From: Labia minor
Taxonomy: Eukaryota; Arthropoda; Insecta; Dermaptera; Spongiphoridae
Reading direction: 5' to 3'
Length of the DNA: 64,000 bases
Assembly (NCBI GenBank): GCA_963082975.1
Contig: OY720344.1
Location: forward strand, 69,034,546-69,098,545
In this document: positions 34,138 to 46,912 of the stretch, piece by piece
How positions within the stretch are numbered: the stretch's first letter is position 1
Layout of the letters: each line of letters begins with the position of its first letter
Program-made: the position numbers and the translations under genes
Notes under the pieces: generated by a model
What the model saw: only the letters and a program-made list of their open reading frames with translations
Database searches by the model: none
What the model was told of the DNA's origin: nothing

Positions 34138-34285
34138 TGAACTGTGAAAACTGCGATGGGCAGGACAGAATGGGAAATGAAAGAATGGCGAAAAATATAT
34201 TGATGGGGAGACCAATTGAGAAGCGTCGGCTTGGAAGACCAAGAACAGGCGGGCGTAAGAAAGATGGGAGAAAAGTGGAAGTGAC
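34138..34285 (+). pseudogene. non-LTR ERT tail, short copy 4
   Basis: Last part of the tail only (residues NILMGRPIEKRRLGRPRTGG at about 34,190-34,250), joined directly to repeat R3. Confidence 0.65.
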
Positions 34286-34289
34286 TCTA

Positions 34290-34935
34290 AATAAGTTGAC
34301 CTGTGGCCAGGTCCGAACCGACCGACGGTTTGAAATAAATTAATTTCCAGCTACAGAAACAATTTCAAATAATTTTCATATATCTATTAATGTAATAAAA
34401 AACAGATATGGATACATAAATAATAAATATAAACATTTTTAATTTTATTTTATTTATAATATATATACAAGACCAGGCTGTGACGTCATGAATGGCTGGA
34501 TGACGTCATATAATTTTAAATCAAGAAAAAACTAATAAATATGATTTTTCTCGAGGATAAAACCAATACAAAGTGCATGATTCGTGGTGATATATAAAAA
34601 AAATCTCCTTTGGTGTGAAAATAACCCTTTCCTTCCTATCGTCGATCGCTAATACTAACACTTCCGGTTTCCGGAATTGCACCAAAAGTTGATCAATTCA
34701 TCCCACTGATGCATTAAGTAAATATACCAAATTTCATCAAAATCGGTTGAGCCGTTCAGGCTGTACACATCTATACGGACGGACAGACGGACAGACGGAC
34801 GGACAGACATCATGCTAAAAATACTTTTTTCTGTTTAGAAAATGCATGATTCGTGGAGATATGTAAAAATCTCCACATGTGAAATTTGGTGTGAAAACAA
34901 TACCTCCCTTACTATCGTCGGTCGGTAAAAATATT
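34290..34935 (+). repeat. dispersed repeat R3 with paired TGACGTCA sites, copy 1
   Basis: Runs from GACCTGTGGCCAGGTCCGAA to ATCGTCGGTCGGTAAAAA. TGACGTCA palindromes occur at 34,481-34,488 and 34,501-34,508, 20 bp apart. It includes a GGAC/AGAC microsatellite at about 34,775-34,808 and ATTTCATCAAAATCGGTTGA. A shorter copy in the same orientation is at 62,297-62,716; an inverted end fragment at 42,788-42,832. No ORF. Confidence 0.85.
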
Positions 34936-36139
34936 TGTCACAATATTAGTTTTCTTGGTCGATATTAAATTACACATTATTCATTTTGAATATAAATTTA
35001 TGAAATAAAAATAAATTATCTAAAAAATTACACATACTTTATACGAACAAAAATTATTTTTTTGAAATTTTTAATATAAATAAGTAATTGGCATTGGAAG
35101 AACCAAAAGTTACATTTTTTTAAAAAATAAAAAGCCTCTGTTTTTTCATTAAAATTTGAATTCAAATGCACAAATGGTAATACACTAGAACAACCATCAT
35201 CCATTTCATTATACAGTCCCCCACTTACATACACTCATATTCAAAAAATATCAGAAATGAATTCCTGGGACCTTAACTCTTAGAGTCAGTTTCTTATATA
35301 AATAAATAGTTTTCTTACATATCGTAGAGACAGCGATACCAAAGTCGAATGAATAAATTTACAATATAAATATAATACATAACTTGTAAGATAAGAAAAC
35401 AATTGAAGAAAATACCATAAGTTTTGAAATTAACATAATGTCTAATGTTTATTTTTAAATAATTTAAATTTTAATTTTTCAAATATTTTTTTTTAAATCT
35501 TTTTATATATACATAGTAACCAGGAGTATATTAACTTTATTGACCTCGGCGTTTGTCATTTTTCTTATATTCTTTTTAATTGTTGATATTATATTTGAAT
35601 TTTATATGTTCAGAGAATAGATTTGAATTTTATTAATTCTTCTGTTCTAATTTCAGTTGTGTAACTCAAGTGACTTTTAATTTGAATTTTGTAGGTGAAA
35701 ACACGTATATATTGACATAATTTAATTGACAAGGTACCCAAACTTTTACTAATAAGAAATATATGTATTACTGACTTGTGCATATATTCATTTGAAATTT
35801 AATATCTATACTAGTAAGAAAAGATTAAATTTATCAATGTTATTTGGATGGAAAAAGTTTAAAGATTTTTTTTTTTTTATTTAATATTAAAAAGGCAAGA
35901 TTGTATTTTAACTTTTTCCTTTAAAATTATTATACATATATAAAGTAAAATACATTTATATTTTTCATCGATTATTCTTGTAAAATGTGTAGGAACTGTT
36001 TATAAACAATTTAATTAATTTTAATAATTCGACTTAATGTAAAGAAAAGTTTGTTTTTTTTGAGTGAGAATTTTACTAGATAATTTGAATGTGTAATTCC
36101 TTTATTTTTGAAATTTTCTTGAAAATATTTAAAATCAAA

Positions 36140-36189
<50 letters not shown>

Positions 36190-37721
36190 CTCATTAATTT
36201 TATAACTGTATCATGAAGCAGCAAAGCATCTGTTTTTAGCAAATTTTTGAGAAAGAAACCAGCAAAGTTTTTTTTTAATTCATTTCCATAGTCTAAATAA
36301 ATAAAATTTAATATGGTAAGGCACAGTAATAATTCAAAATATGGAAGTATATTTTCATTTTAATATATATCCATTCTGATTAATTAAAAGTTGACTATTC
36401 AATTATTTAAGCTTTTGGTCTAATCGAAAATTTACATTAACATTAAAATTAATATTAAAAATTCAATTTGTTTTGAAAATATTTAATAATATATGAAACA
36501 ATACAATTATATTTTGCTATTAATTAGTTCTCTGTATTTGACTATGAATATTAAAATGTTGAACTTATTCTTTTAAGATATTAACAAATTATACTTATCA
36601 AATTATTTTACAAAATTTTCATATTACTATAAAGTATAAAATTTCCATAATATAAAAGCAATCTTAAGTGGCAATTTATCTAAAAAAATCGTATTAATTA
36701 AAAATTAATCAAAAATAGATTTCTTAAAAAATATATTTATAAAATAATTTCTTTTTTTTTTTTAAAAAAATTCATTCTGATATATATTTTAAATTGAATT
36801 TTTTTTATTTTCCAATTCACAGTAAAATCATTTTTTATCTCTTAAATTTATATTAAATAAATAATTAAAAGACATTGCTAAAGTGGATATCGAAGATTTT
36901 GCGATTTCTATAGAATATTAAAGAAAGAAATTTATTCCAAGATTTTAATAACTTTTTTCCTAAAGAGCAGATTTATTGGAAAATTTTAATAAAATGTTAG
37001 TAATGTTGACTTTCAGTTTAAAGAACAATCAGTAAAAAGATTAATGCGAATATTGTCCAACATTTGATTTCAAATATTAATAATTATACTTTACATTCTT
37101 ATAAGTACCATACTTCTATTTCAATTAGAGAAATTCCCTATTAGAATTTTTACAAATATATTTTAAATATTTATCAAAAATATATTTAAATAAAAAAAAT
37201 TATTAAATTTTAGAAATTTATGAATTTGTATTATTTAAGATAAATTTGGAATTAATGAATTTATCTATTTCATATAATACATATAATTAAAACGAATTTA
37301 TAATGTTGAATTTAATTTGTACTTTTATAAAATTATTATCTTTATGAGATATGAAGAATTTAATAAAATTACCAAAATGGAAAATATAAACAGGAATCAA
37401 CAAATATATTCAAAAAAATAAATAATTAAATAATTCCAAAAAGAAAAAAATTTCCAAAAATATATATTTTACAAATGAGTAAATAGTTTAAATTAATTGT
37501 GAAATTGTAAAAAAAAATTTTTATCAAATTTAATATATTTTTTCAAGAGAATTTAATGCCTCTTTTCATATAATTATTTTTTTCTTATTTTAATACACAT
37601 ATTTATATGGATACAAAGGACAAAAATATGGAAATAGATATTTATATAGTTACTATTTCATAATAAATGGTGATCTTTTCTATATAATATAAATATTTTA
37701 TATAATCTGAAAAATATTAAA
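34936..37721. other. AT-rich gap, possible first intron of the 37.7 kb gene
   Basis: Very AT-rich; (TA)n at 36,144-36,184. A 68-codon minus frame at 35,028-35,234 is unrecognised. If the exon at 37,730 is real, this is intron sequence. Confidence 0.35.
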
Positions 37722-37729
37722 TTACTTAC

Positions 37730-37775
37730 CGCATCCCACACTGAAGATTAACATCAATTGCAGTAAGAGAGACAT
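37730..37775 (-). CDS. putative first coding exon with signal peptide
   Basis: On the minus strand an ATG at 37,775 opens MSLLLQLMLIFSVGC, an ideal hydrophobic signal-peptide core, and after one further base a consensus 5' splice site G|GTAAGT follows at 37,730|37,729. The exon would hold 46 coding bases and end in phase 1, a common arrangement for secreted or cell-surface proteins in animals. Immediately upstream is the only sizeable non-repetitive GC-rich stretch in the region. The downstream exons would lie to the left and were not recognised, so the product is unknown. No relation to any transposon was seen. Confidence 0.4.
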
Positions 37776-38015
37776 TTTAAAAATGTTTATAAGATTTTCA
37801 TTGGAGAGATAATTCGAAGGGATTAATTTCAGATCGCGTCTCGTTTGGATGAGAGGCAATCGCCGCGGAAGCCAAAAGCGGACTGAAATTTCCAGCCGAA
37901 GCCGCGCATTCGCACCCCGCTGGACCATTCCCCACATCATCCCTCCCTTGTGAATCTCTCCAAAAAGACCCTCCCTTCACGAGCATCCGAAACAGATATC
38001 TATAAGCACCTTTGA
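37776..38015 (-). promoter_or_regulatory. possible promoter and 5' UTR
   Basis: GC-rich, CpG-containing 170 bp (about 37,815-37,985) in an AT-rich surrounding, directly upstream of the signal-peptide ATG on the minus strand, with a TTATAGATAT box-like site at about 37,998-38,008. Unsupported by transcripts. Confidence 0.3.
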
Positions 38016-38810
38016 GATTTTTACTTATTAAATCAACTTTTACAATCAAATGAAACAAACGAATCAACATTTAATAATATCTTTATAAATTCGGATAATT
38101 TTAAATATTTTTTTTTAATAGAGAGATCAATTATTTAATTTATATTAAAAAAATAAATAAATATATTTATCAATAACATGAATGAAATTATTTTCATATA
38201 AAACATTTGTATTTTATTTTATTTAAATGGAAATAACAGTTAAAGTGAAGACTAAATAAATATCACACTCTTTTTATTTCTTTAATTGACTTTTATATAT
38301 TTATATATTTATCTAGTAATTTCAATCATTCTTTCTTAGTCGAAAATCGGTAGTTTTAAAGATTTGTGAGAAGTTTGCTTTAACGCAATGTAATGGAAGA
38401 GAATAGAAAGAGAAGTTCATATTTTTAGGTTTAAGATATTTTAGGAAAAGTTAGTTTGGATAATGAGGTGTAGATATAGTGATCCAGCAAGATATTAATA
38501 TAATATAATTATTAAATTTTCGAAACTCAGAATATTATATTGCAAAATAATCTACTATATGGTAAATAGGATAAAACAGCCAACAGAGACTTATTTTATT
38601 TTAAATCAAAATAAAATCTATATATGTATGTGTCACTATACATATGTAATCCTTATGAAAATAACAAAAAGGCGCCTTTGAAGAGATCTTGGACTTTTTT
38701 GGTACATTCTCACAAGGACAGGGCCTATCAAGTCGGTTAAATTAATTTCTATAATCAGTAGACTTTGTCCTATTAACTTACCTTGATTTTCTTGATCGGA
38801 GACACTACTT
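38016..38810. other. AT-rich gap, no gene recognised
   Basis: Nothing recognised. A consensus-like AAG|GTAAGT on the minus strand near 38,781 has no supporting exon. Confidence 0.3.
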
Positions 38811-38816
38811 TTTTAA

Positions 38817-39315
38817 TACACTTTACTTAACTCACACTGTCCGGTTGTCCGCGGTTTGCCCGCGGCATTTTATAATCGATATTTCAACAACTTCCCGTCA
38901 TTCAATCAACTTGAAATTTTGCATACGCGCTTGCTCCTGCTAATAATACACGAATCAATTGAAAAATCCACTGAATTATTTATCTGTTTGTGGTAATTAA
39001 TTAACTAAACTTTCATATGCGGAATATGCAATAGTTCACTATTTCAATCATAGATGGCGATAGCAGTTCTACTAAAAAGTATAAAATAAATTTAAGTAAA
39101 AAGAAATCTTTTTAAAAAACACAGTTTACATAAAATTGCACTAAAAAGTAAAAAATAAAATCACTGTAAAGTGTGTGCGCTCAAATTATAATAACACCGT
39201 TAAACATTTGCTTCCACTATTGGGTGCACACACTTTACAGAGATTTTATTTTTTACTTTTTAGTGCAATTTTAAGTAAAGTGTGTTTTTTAAAAAGATTT
39301 CTTTTTACTTAAATT
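38817..39315 (+). mobile_element. internally deleted derivative of the 17-21 kb Helitron
   Basis: In inverted orientation relative to the large element: 38,817-39,072 matches 21,310-21,043 and 39,073-39,315 matches the end palindrome 17,350-17,108. About 3.7 kb, including both genes, is absent at the junction near 39,072. No coding capacity; it would depend on proteins supplied elsewhere. Confidence 0.85.
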
Positions 39316-39324
39316 TATTATCAA

Positions 39325-39480
39325 GTATCTTCCCAATTTGATACCGGAGGCTGGGTTGACTCCGACCCTTAGACCAAAGCTAAAGACATTCCTTTACCAA
39401 GACCGGGACTTGAACTCGGAACCACAAGGATTTGGGTTATTAATGATAGGCGTCTTTACCTAATCCTAATCAAAACCATA
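39325..39480 (-). mobile_element. possible tRNA-derived SINE
   Basis: On the minus strand CCGAGTTCAAGTCCCGG fits an internal B box of a tRNA-type promoter (about 39,403-39,419). GGTAAAGACGCC lies where an A box or D arm could be, but matches poorly. Not foldable into a full tRNA by eye. Confidence 0.4.
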
Positions 39481-39984
39481 ATATTGAAACAAAAATGTTA
39501 GTTGCTCTTTAAAACTTGGAGACCACACCTCGAAAATATCTTGATATTTTTGTAACATTGATAGATTGTGTCAGTTTTGAGACAGTTTTTTCACATAGTT
39601 GTACATATTACAGTCACTAATGATGTTATATTTAAATGATTTCGCTTTCTTTATGAGATTTTCTTCCAATTCTAATTTTCTACGAATTGTTTATCTTGAG
39701 ACATTAAGTAATTTCATTTTCTCTACTGAAATTATAATATTTTTCATTTCTTTTTAAATTCGAAGCGCATATATCTACATTGTTTTGAAACAGTTCTAGA
39801 ATAATATCCCGGTTTTTGGACTTCCAAGATTTTATGTTCCAGCAGTTTGAGGGTAATTTTCTTTGATGAGATCAGTCCACTTGTAGTTCTAAGGTGACAT
39901 CCACGAGGGAAAAAATAAAAATAAATTAATAAATTTTAAAAATATTTATGAAGATAAGAACAAAATATAATTAAAGAAAAACAT

Positions 39985-40375
39985 CTTTTTCTTCTTATAT
40001 TCTAGGTCTAGGACCTGTTTAGTCAAAAACAACTCGCCATCTCTCTTTTTTGGTGGATGCCGGCTTTTTTTCCTAATAGGGATATTTTCCTCATTAGTCT
40101 GTCTTCATTCTTTCCTCCTCCTTTGGACCCATAAGCTGACTTTTTGTTTTTCACACTTTTCCCAAATATCTTCATTTTTAACTTTGCGCATCCTTGTCTT
40201 TTTTACGATTCTCCTCAATGTTTTTATTTCACTGACTTCTATTATTTCTGTTGTTTTTGTCGTTTCTGTTCTTGTTTCGGCAGCGTAGGTTGATATTTAA
40301 CGCACAGCGCTCTTATAGATTGGGACATTTTCCTCTTTACCTAGAAACATATTTGACCACACACTTTTATTAAGG
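39985..40375 (-). pseudogene. non-LTR RT C-terminal fragment (third type)
   Basis: Minus-strand tail of another non-LTR ORF: PIYKSAVR, a stop, STYAAETRTETTKTTEIIEV, SEIKTLRRIVKKTRMRKV, KNEDIWEKCEKQKVSLWV and RRRKE. The blocks AAETRT..TKT and EIKTLRRI..KTR..KVKNEDI are diagnostic of an RT tail different from the KYLGS..LPV.LYG copies. Truncated on both sides. Confidence 0.75.
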
Positions 40376-41940
40376 CATGATAGAAAAATATATTATTAAA
40401 CCGGACCAAGTGTAACGAAAAATGTTAATTAATACGAACAAAAAAGATTTTGTTCTGTATTCTCCTAATGCCACATTATTTTATAGCTACCAGTTTGTGT
40501 TAAATAAAAGATGTTACATGTGGCATGAGCCGTGAATGAGTTCACTGGTGATACGCATAATAATCATCGTGTTAAAATCTAATACAACATCCCGTTCATT
40601 TATTAATCATTTAAAATTGATTTATTTGTTTTTTTTATTCATTTTATGATTATATCCAATATCACCACTTTTTTTAATTACACTTCTTTCACATTAATAT
40701 AATATTACATGTACCAATAGATTTTTATCAATAATATTTATTTTTCTTTTTTATAATGATACTTGACAGAATTTATCTTGTTTGTTTATTTGTTTTTATT
40801 AAATACATTGAAGGGTTGTTTTAAATGTCATTTTAAACTTGTGAATAGTTATTTTTCCTAGTCTTTTTATGGTTTTCAAATGGAATGTCAATTTTTCAAT
40901 AGCTACAAAAACATATTGGGTGATTAAAAAAATCTATTTAAATTAGTTGTTGATAAACATCAATATCCTATAAAATGGGTATTGAAAATGTTTGTCAAAT
41001 TGACAAACAATAATAAGCCATTTTAGAAACATATTCACCCTGAAATAGATATAGATATAGATATTCCAATCTTATAATAAAATATTTTGAAAATATATAT
41101 AAATATTTTTTTGAAGGATTTAGTAAAAATATTATCCCAAGTATCAAAGTAAAATGACAAGTTAATAATTATGCAATCATATTGACATAGATAAATCTTC
41201 AGTTGAATCATTTCAATTGAAGAATTTTGAAGTAGATTAACTCACAAATCGAATCCATTTATAATCACAAACATAAAATTTCTATATTTGATAGAAAAAT
41301 AAAAGAAATGTAAGATGAAAGATTTCAATTCAAATATTTATTTTCTTCAATAAATCCTTATATAGACATACTTATGGAAATATTAAAATATATATATATA
41401 TATATATTTATTTATTCAAAGTGAAGAGATCCGGAGTATATTTACATTATATTGAAAGTATTTTATATTGTATGATCTTGTAATACAAGAAAAACGAGGA
41501 AACATTGATTTTGAATCGATGTTATTTTCAAGTATGATTTTCTTTTGATGATATTTTTTAGAATGCTTAAATTATAAGATATTTTTATTAATTTGGTTTA
41601 GTGTGTGTACCACAATATTAACATCTCGTTAATAGTTTATGTATTGATATTAATTTTTTTATATTTTATTAGAAAAATATTGAATAAAACTATTCTTTGA
41701 TTTCTTCATTTAAAAATTATTTATAAAATAAAAAAAAAACCTAAATTATATATTATTTATTTATAATAATATAAATAAAAGATTGTTGTGCTTTAAGTTT
41801 TTTTCTTCAATGCTTCACTAATTTCACAATTCACACGAGAAGATATTAACCACTTAAGTATCTCGAACGAGACCCCAAATCGGGTTATATATCGTCATAT
41901 ATACAGGGAAAGGAACAACAATATGTCAATTTACCAATTT
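40376..41940. other. AT-rich gap, no gene recognised
   Basis: No feature beyond short (AT)n at about 41,388-41,408. Confidence 0.4.
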
Positions 41941-41943
41941 CAA

Positions 41944-42668
41944 CGCAAGTTGTAATGGCTCTCATGAAACCATTACTAAACAATGGCTATTGCCTTACAA
42001 TTGATAAATTTTATCCATCCGTTGAATTAGCAGATCTTCTAGTATTACATACCACCGATACCATAAAATCTATAAAATTTAATGGTTCCAAAAGAAGTAA
42101 GGCATATCGAAAATGAAAAATAATGGTGATGAGATGGAAGGATAAAAGGGATGTGTTCTTTCTCTCTACATGGCACCAATTCCATAGAATTTTTAAAGAA
42201 AAATATTAGAAAGAGCAAACCACAAGTAGTTATGGTCTATAATTTTAGCATGGGAGATGTTGATATAGTAGATCAACAGCACTCGAATTGTCCTGTTGCG
42301 CGCAAAAGGGAGAAGAGATAAAACTGTTTTTCCATTTATTAACCAAACATTGTGGAATGCTTTTGTTTTGTACACAAAACAAGTGGGCTCTACGAGTAAC
42401 TTAGAGTTTCATTTATTACTAATACCACGATCTACAAAATTCATCAAAATGTGGTCGTCCAAGAAAAAGCAATCCATTAAGATTGACAGAACGTCACTTC
42501 TTGGAACCAATTTCAAGTGCCGAAAAAAAATCGGATCCAACAAAAAGATGTGCCGTCTGCTGAATTAAACAAAATGAGAAGGGGAAGAAAATCCGGCGTG
42601 AAAGTCGGTATTATTACCTTGACTACAACGTGGGTTTATGTTTGATACCATGTTTTAAGATTTATTAC
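41944..42668 (+). pseudogene. piggyBac-family transposase remnant
   Basis: DNA transposase of the piggyBac superfamily (TTAA target). Plus-strand blocks across frames: QVVMALMKPLLNNGYCLTID and KFYPSVELADLLVL at 41,945-42,050 (catalytic Asp in the D-N-F-Y-type motif, here IDKFYPS), MRWKDKRDVFFLSTWH at about 42,130-42,180, VVMVYNFSMGDVDIVDQQH at 42,225-42,280 (second catalytic region), NQTLWNAFVLYTKQ at 42,340-42,385, and a C-terminal cysteine-rich end with KRCAVC at about 42,545 and YNVGLCLIPCFKIYY at 42,625-42,670. Frameshifts and stops throughout; the N-terminal third is missing. No TTAA-flanked terminal repeats found. Confidence 0.85.
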
Positions 42669-42787
42669 ATAAAATTGAATTGTTAATTTTTTTATAAAAT
42701 TAACGTTTTTCAATTTTTTATGTTTATTTAAGTATATATTCTGATTTCTACTGTATCAATATTATAAATAAAAACAAAAAAACCTGC

Positions 42788-42832
42788 TTTTTACCGACCG
42801 ATGATAGTAAGGAAGGTATTGTTTTGACCTCA
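42788..42832 (-). repeat. R3 end fragment
   Basis: Inverted copy of the last 45 bp of R3 (TTTTACCGACCGATGATAGT). Confidence 0.6.
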
Positions 42833-42904
42833 TTTCACAAAAAAAACATCCATTAAGTGAAGTAAAATAAACACCGTAATGAATATTAATAAAATTAATA
42901 TTAA

Positions 42905-43085
42905 TGGCTCTATGGAACTCGAAAGTTCTTGGCCGCAGAAGCCACATTTCTCCAATTTCCCTATCCTGAGCTACATCCTTCCAACTCCAATTGTTTCACA
43001 TTTCTCTCATGTTCCTTGACACATTGTCCACCCACCGGGTCCTTGGTCTTCCAAGTGGGCGTTTTCCAATCGGTCTCTTACTATT
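42905..43085 (-). pseudogene. non-LTR ERT tail, copy 5
   Basis: Only the last 180 bp: minus-strand RPIGK..LGRPRTRWVDNV-type block at about 43,020-43,080 and the AAA..FRV block near 42,920. Confidence 0.7.
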
Positions 43086-46000
43086 TTTACAATTATTTAA
43101 CAAAAAATGGTTATGAATTTTTAATTTTTTAATTAAGTAATTATTCATATTTTTTTATTTTATGGTAAACCTTTACTTCAAATGTCTGTTATAACTGCTA
43201 TACATTTTTGAAAATGCAGTATTCAAAATATGAATGGAATTTTTAGTTTTTTAATCAGATAGAAATATCTTTATTTATTTTTTTAAGATTGTAAACTATT
43301 GAAAATTGATACATATAATTCACACTTTTATACCAAAATATATTATCTTAATTTCCGTTGGCTATTGTATAGGAATTTTCCTGGTTTTAAGAGAATTTCA
43401 GAGTTTCTGAAATTTACTAAGTAATTGGAGAAATATTGCAAAAATGGTCCATATGGAAACTTCTCTTTATCCCTAGTAGCTATAAAATATCTATAAAAAA
43501 ATAATTACGAAGATTTGCAGAAATTCGCCAATTCCCCCAGATAAGACAGATTATAAAAAAATTAGATAATAAAAATTATATATTATTATTTAATTCAATA
43601 AATCAAAGACAAGATAGGTTTTATATACAATTATATTTAAAGAAAATAAGATTATTATATACAAGAATATTTGAAATTAATATTTTATTTGAAATATTAA
43701 TTATTCGAAATATTATAAGAAAAAATATATATATTTACAAATACCTTTAAATCTGAGGTAGACGAAAGTTGAACACAGTTCGTGTTATAATGATATTACG
43801 AAAAAACGAGAAAATAATAAATGATGATCTAAACGTCCGATTTGGTATGAATTAGAAGTTACAAAGAGAATTATCTAACTGTACTATTTGCTACAAATTA
43901 GAAAATTGCGAAAGATATTAACGAATAGAATTTAAATACAAAATCAATGAAATATTAAGCCAATACAAAACGAATTATGATAAATAGATGATCGAGAGAA
44001 AACGAAGTGAAAATATGGCTTCCAACGAAGAAATACAAAAATCGAAAATGTTGACGACTACGTCCGATTAGAAAAACTATCAAAAAACAAGTGAGTCTCG
44101 CAGCAATTAGTCCAATTGAGCGTGAAGCGGACGGAAGTAGCTCACGCTTTCTCTTACACACCAAGCAACTAATTGTCGCGCAACGAGTCAAAAAATTCAA
44201 AACTCAAAATTCAAAATAATTCAAAAGTTCTTTAACAACTATCATTTTGAAAGGAGACATAATCTGATATAAATTTTTGAAAACTTTTCTTGTCCTTCTT
44301 CTTCCTAGTCGACAACTTCCTGACGGAAGTGTCGTGGCCCTAAAAACGTTGAATACCTTTTAACAAAGGAAAATATGATTTAGTTAATATTATATTAATA
44401 TATAATATCTCTCTAATAATAATATTAATATCTTATTAAGGACAATTCTTAAGATTATAGTAAAATAATTCTAGTATTTTGCATAAATGCTCTTTTAAAA
44501 AGACAAAACTACACAAAATAATAGATCTGTAGTTAATTTTAGGCTTGATTTAATTTATTTGTACTGATGAATGAAACCAATAACTATATACTATAATACT
44601 TTTTCTAAATAAAGACCTACTCCACCCCCTTTTTTGAAACTTTTTATGGAATTTTTTTACTATATCACATTATTTAGAAACGTTTTGGATTCAATCCAGA
44701 TTAAGTAACTCTAGTGGCTCTTTCTATCACAATAATTTTTAAAGCTTTCCAAGTAAAGTAACAAAGTATAGTAAATTGAAACACTAAGAATCAATTCCTT
44801 TTTGTTTTAATCTTGGCTACTTTTGTTATTATTGGTGTCGAACCATCTTTTTACTAATCCAATTATCTCTCTTTTACTTCCAAGTTACCAATGTTTTATA
44901 AATCTGAATTAATTCTTTTAACTTTATCGAAATGACTTCCAAAGCTAATAAAAGCTAATTAAATAATCTTTAAATTAAAAATAAATCAATGCATTGGAGG
45001 TAATCTTTATTTGACCACATGGACCACCATTTGACTTGGTAATTCTTTCATTAATAATTATTTATTATTTATTGAGTTTCGGGTTTTAATGATACAGCTC
45101 ATCATTTTTGCTTTCAATCATTCATTTATTAAATTTTATTCCTAATCAATTTTGTATTTTTTTTCTTTAAGTAGACATATAGAACGTGTCCTGAAAATTT
45201 TATTATTTAGTAAAATTCGCATTCAACAAAAAAATTCTTATTTTATTTTTAAGCTATAGATCTATAGATAAAGAAAACCTAATAAAAGTAAAAGTGAATT
45301 TTTTAATTAAAATATTTATAATTGGATTTATTCTTATTTATTCATCAAAGATATATATATATGTCGTAGGGAGATGGCAATTTTAGGAAAATAGCATTTG
45401 CCTAGGCACAAACCATTCGGCTAAACCCTCGTTGGGCAAATAGCTTCAACTATTATTTCATTTCAATTTGACTAGGAAAATAGCTCAGAAAATATCGGAC
45501 ATTTATTGGACCGATGACAGATGAACAAGACACACGATCAGGGTATTCATCTGCCTTCTTTGCATTCCATTCTTAGTAAAAGTAGCAAACCTGGAAAAAA
45601 GTGGGAGGGAAGACACAGAAAAAATACCCAAATATTATTTATTTTCAAAAAATCTTTTAAACAATTAAAACAATTTAATAATCTGGCTAGTCTTTTATAT
45701 GGGTGCAAAACAATAGACCCCTTACCCATTCCTTCTAGGCCATTTTCAGATCTAGCTAAAGGGTTTGTAGAGAGGGGACAGAGGACTTTCTGTCTACAAT
45801 ATATATATATCTTCATTTCTATATCTATAAGATTTTATTTTGTCTTTAACTTAACAAATCCTTTTTTTAAGTTCTATGAAAGAAAACTATGCTAATTTGC
45901 TAAATTCTAATCATTTTTCAACTATAATATGTATCTTTGAATGAATATAGTAACATTTTTATTGAGCAGTTTATCCATATTAGTTGAAAAAATGTGCTTA

Positions 46001-46740
46001 CGGTATTTTTCATTTTTATTTTGTTTTGTTTATTGTATTTCTTTCTTTTCTTCGTTCACATTAAAAAGGTTATGAGAAATGAGATATATTCTCTTTTTTA
46101 CATATATAATTTCTCTATAATAAATAAACTTGTTATAAGATTCTTAAAAAAAAATATATAAATTCTTAAATTTTAGGAAAATATTAAATCATCACATACA
46201 CATGAATTAATTAATGATCGCTTTTGGCATTAGAATAATTGTTAAAAAAAAATTAAACATGGTTGGTATTGTAATTGACTGAAAGAGGCCAATTGGGCAT
46301 GGATTTATTTTGAAACGAAATTTAATTCTCTATTAAATCGGTTGATTAATGCGTTACGGTTCTCCATATTGAAATGAATTTTAAAATTAACTAAAGCAAA
46401 CACACAACCATTAAATTGGCTCAACTTATAGAGGTAGGAAAAAAAATCATCCTCTGATGTCATATTGCGTGCTTAGGAATTTAAAAAAAATATATAATTA
46501 AATTTACTGTAAAAATATAAGTATGTATGTTACAATAAAATTATTTCAAAAGTATTTTATTAATGTTTCCAAAAAATAAATTTGTAATTTTTTTTCTTAG
46601 AAAATTAAAATAATTTCAAAATGTCATGTATTCATCATTCTTTGATTTTTTTGTAAATTCTTTATTATTTATGAAGGTAAATAATATTCAAAAATGATAA
46701 AAATGTAAAACAACCAAGAAAAGAAATTTCATTTTCTTGC
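43086..46740. other. AT-rich gap, no gene recognised
   Basis: More than 3.6 kb. An 81-codon minus frame (43,955-44,200) and a 124-codon plus frame (45,521-45,895) are unrecognised; the latter contains NLASLLYGCKTIDPLPIPSR in a less AT-rich patch and could be an exon or element scrap. An imperfect palindrome CGACAACTTCC/GGAAGTGTCG lies at about 44,310-44,334. Confidence 0.35.
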
Positions 46741-46743
46741 TCT

Positions 46744-46800
46744 TTTTACTATCTCGCCAGAGATAGTATTGCGATCACGAAAATTTTCGATGTCGAGATT
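46744..46800. repeat. short hairpin repeat, partner of 33,553
   Basis: ACTATCTCGCCAGAGATAGT is itself a perfect 8 bp stem with GCCA loop, followed by GATCACGAAAATTTTCGATG. Confidence 0.65.
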
Positions 46801-46864
46801 TTGATGTTTTTATACGATTTGAAGATTTCTGAGTTATTTTCACTATAGTTGAGAAAAATGTTTG

Positions 46865-46912
46865 TCTGTCTCTCTCTCTCTTTCTCTCTCTCTGTGTGTG
46901 TGTGTCTGTGTA
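46865..46912. repeat. (TC)n/(TG)n microsatellite
   Basis: CT-dinucleotide run passing into GT-dinucleotides. Confidence 0.85.

Noticed and set aside
38770-38790. AAG|GTAAGT donor-like site on minus strand
   Set aside because: No open frame upstream; a Helitron derivative begins 30 bp away.
39325-39480. Intact tRNA gene
   Set aside because: Only the B box fits; acceptor and anticodon stems do not pair, so it is listed as SINE-like.
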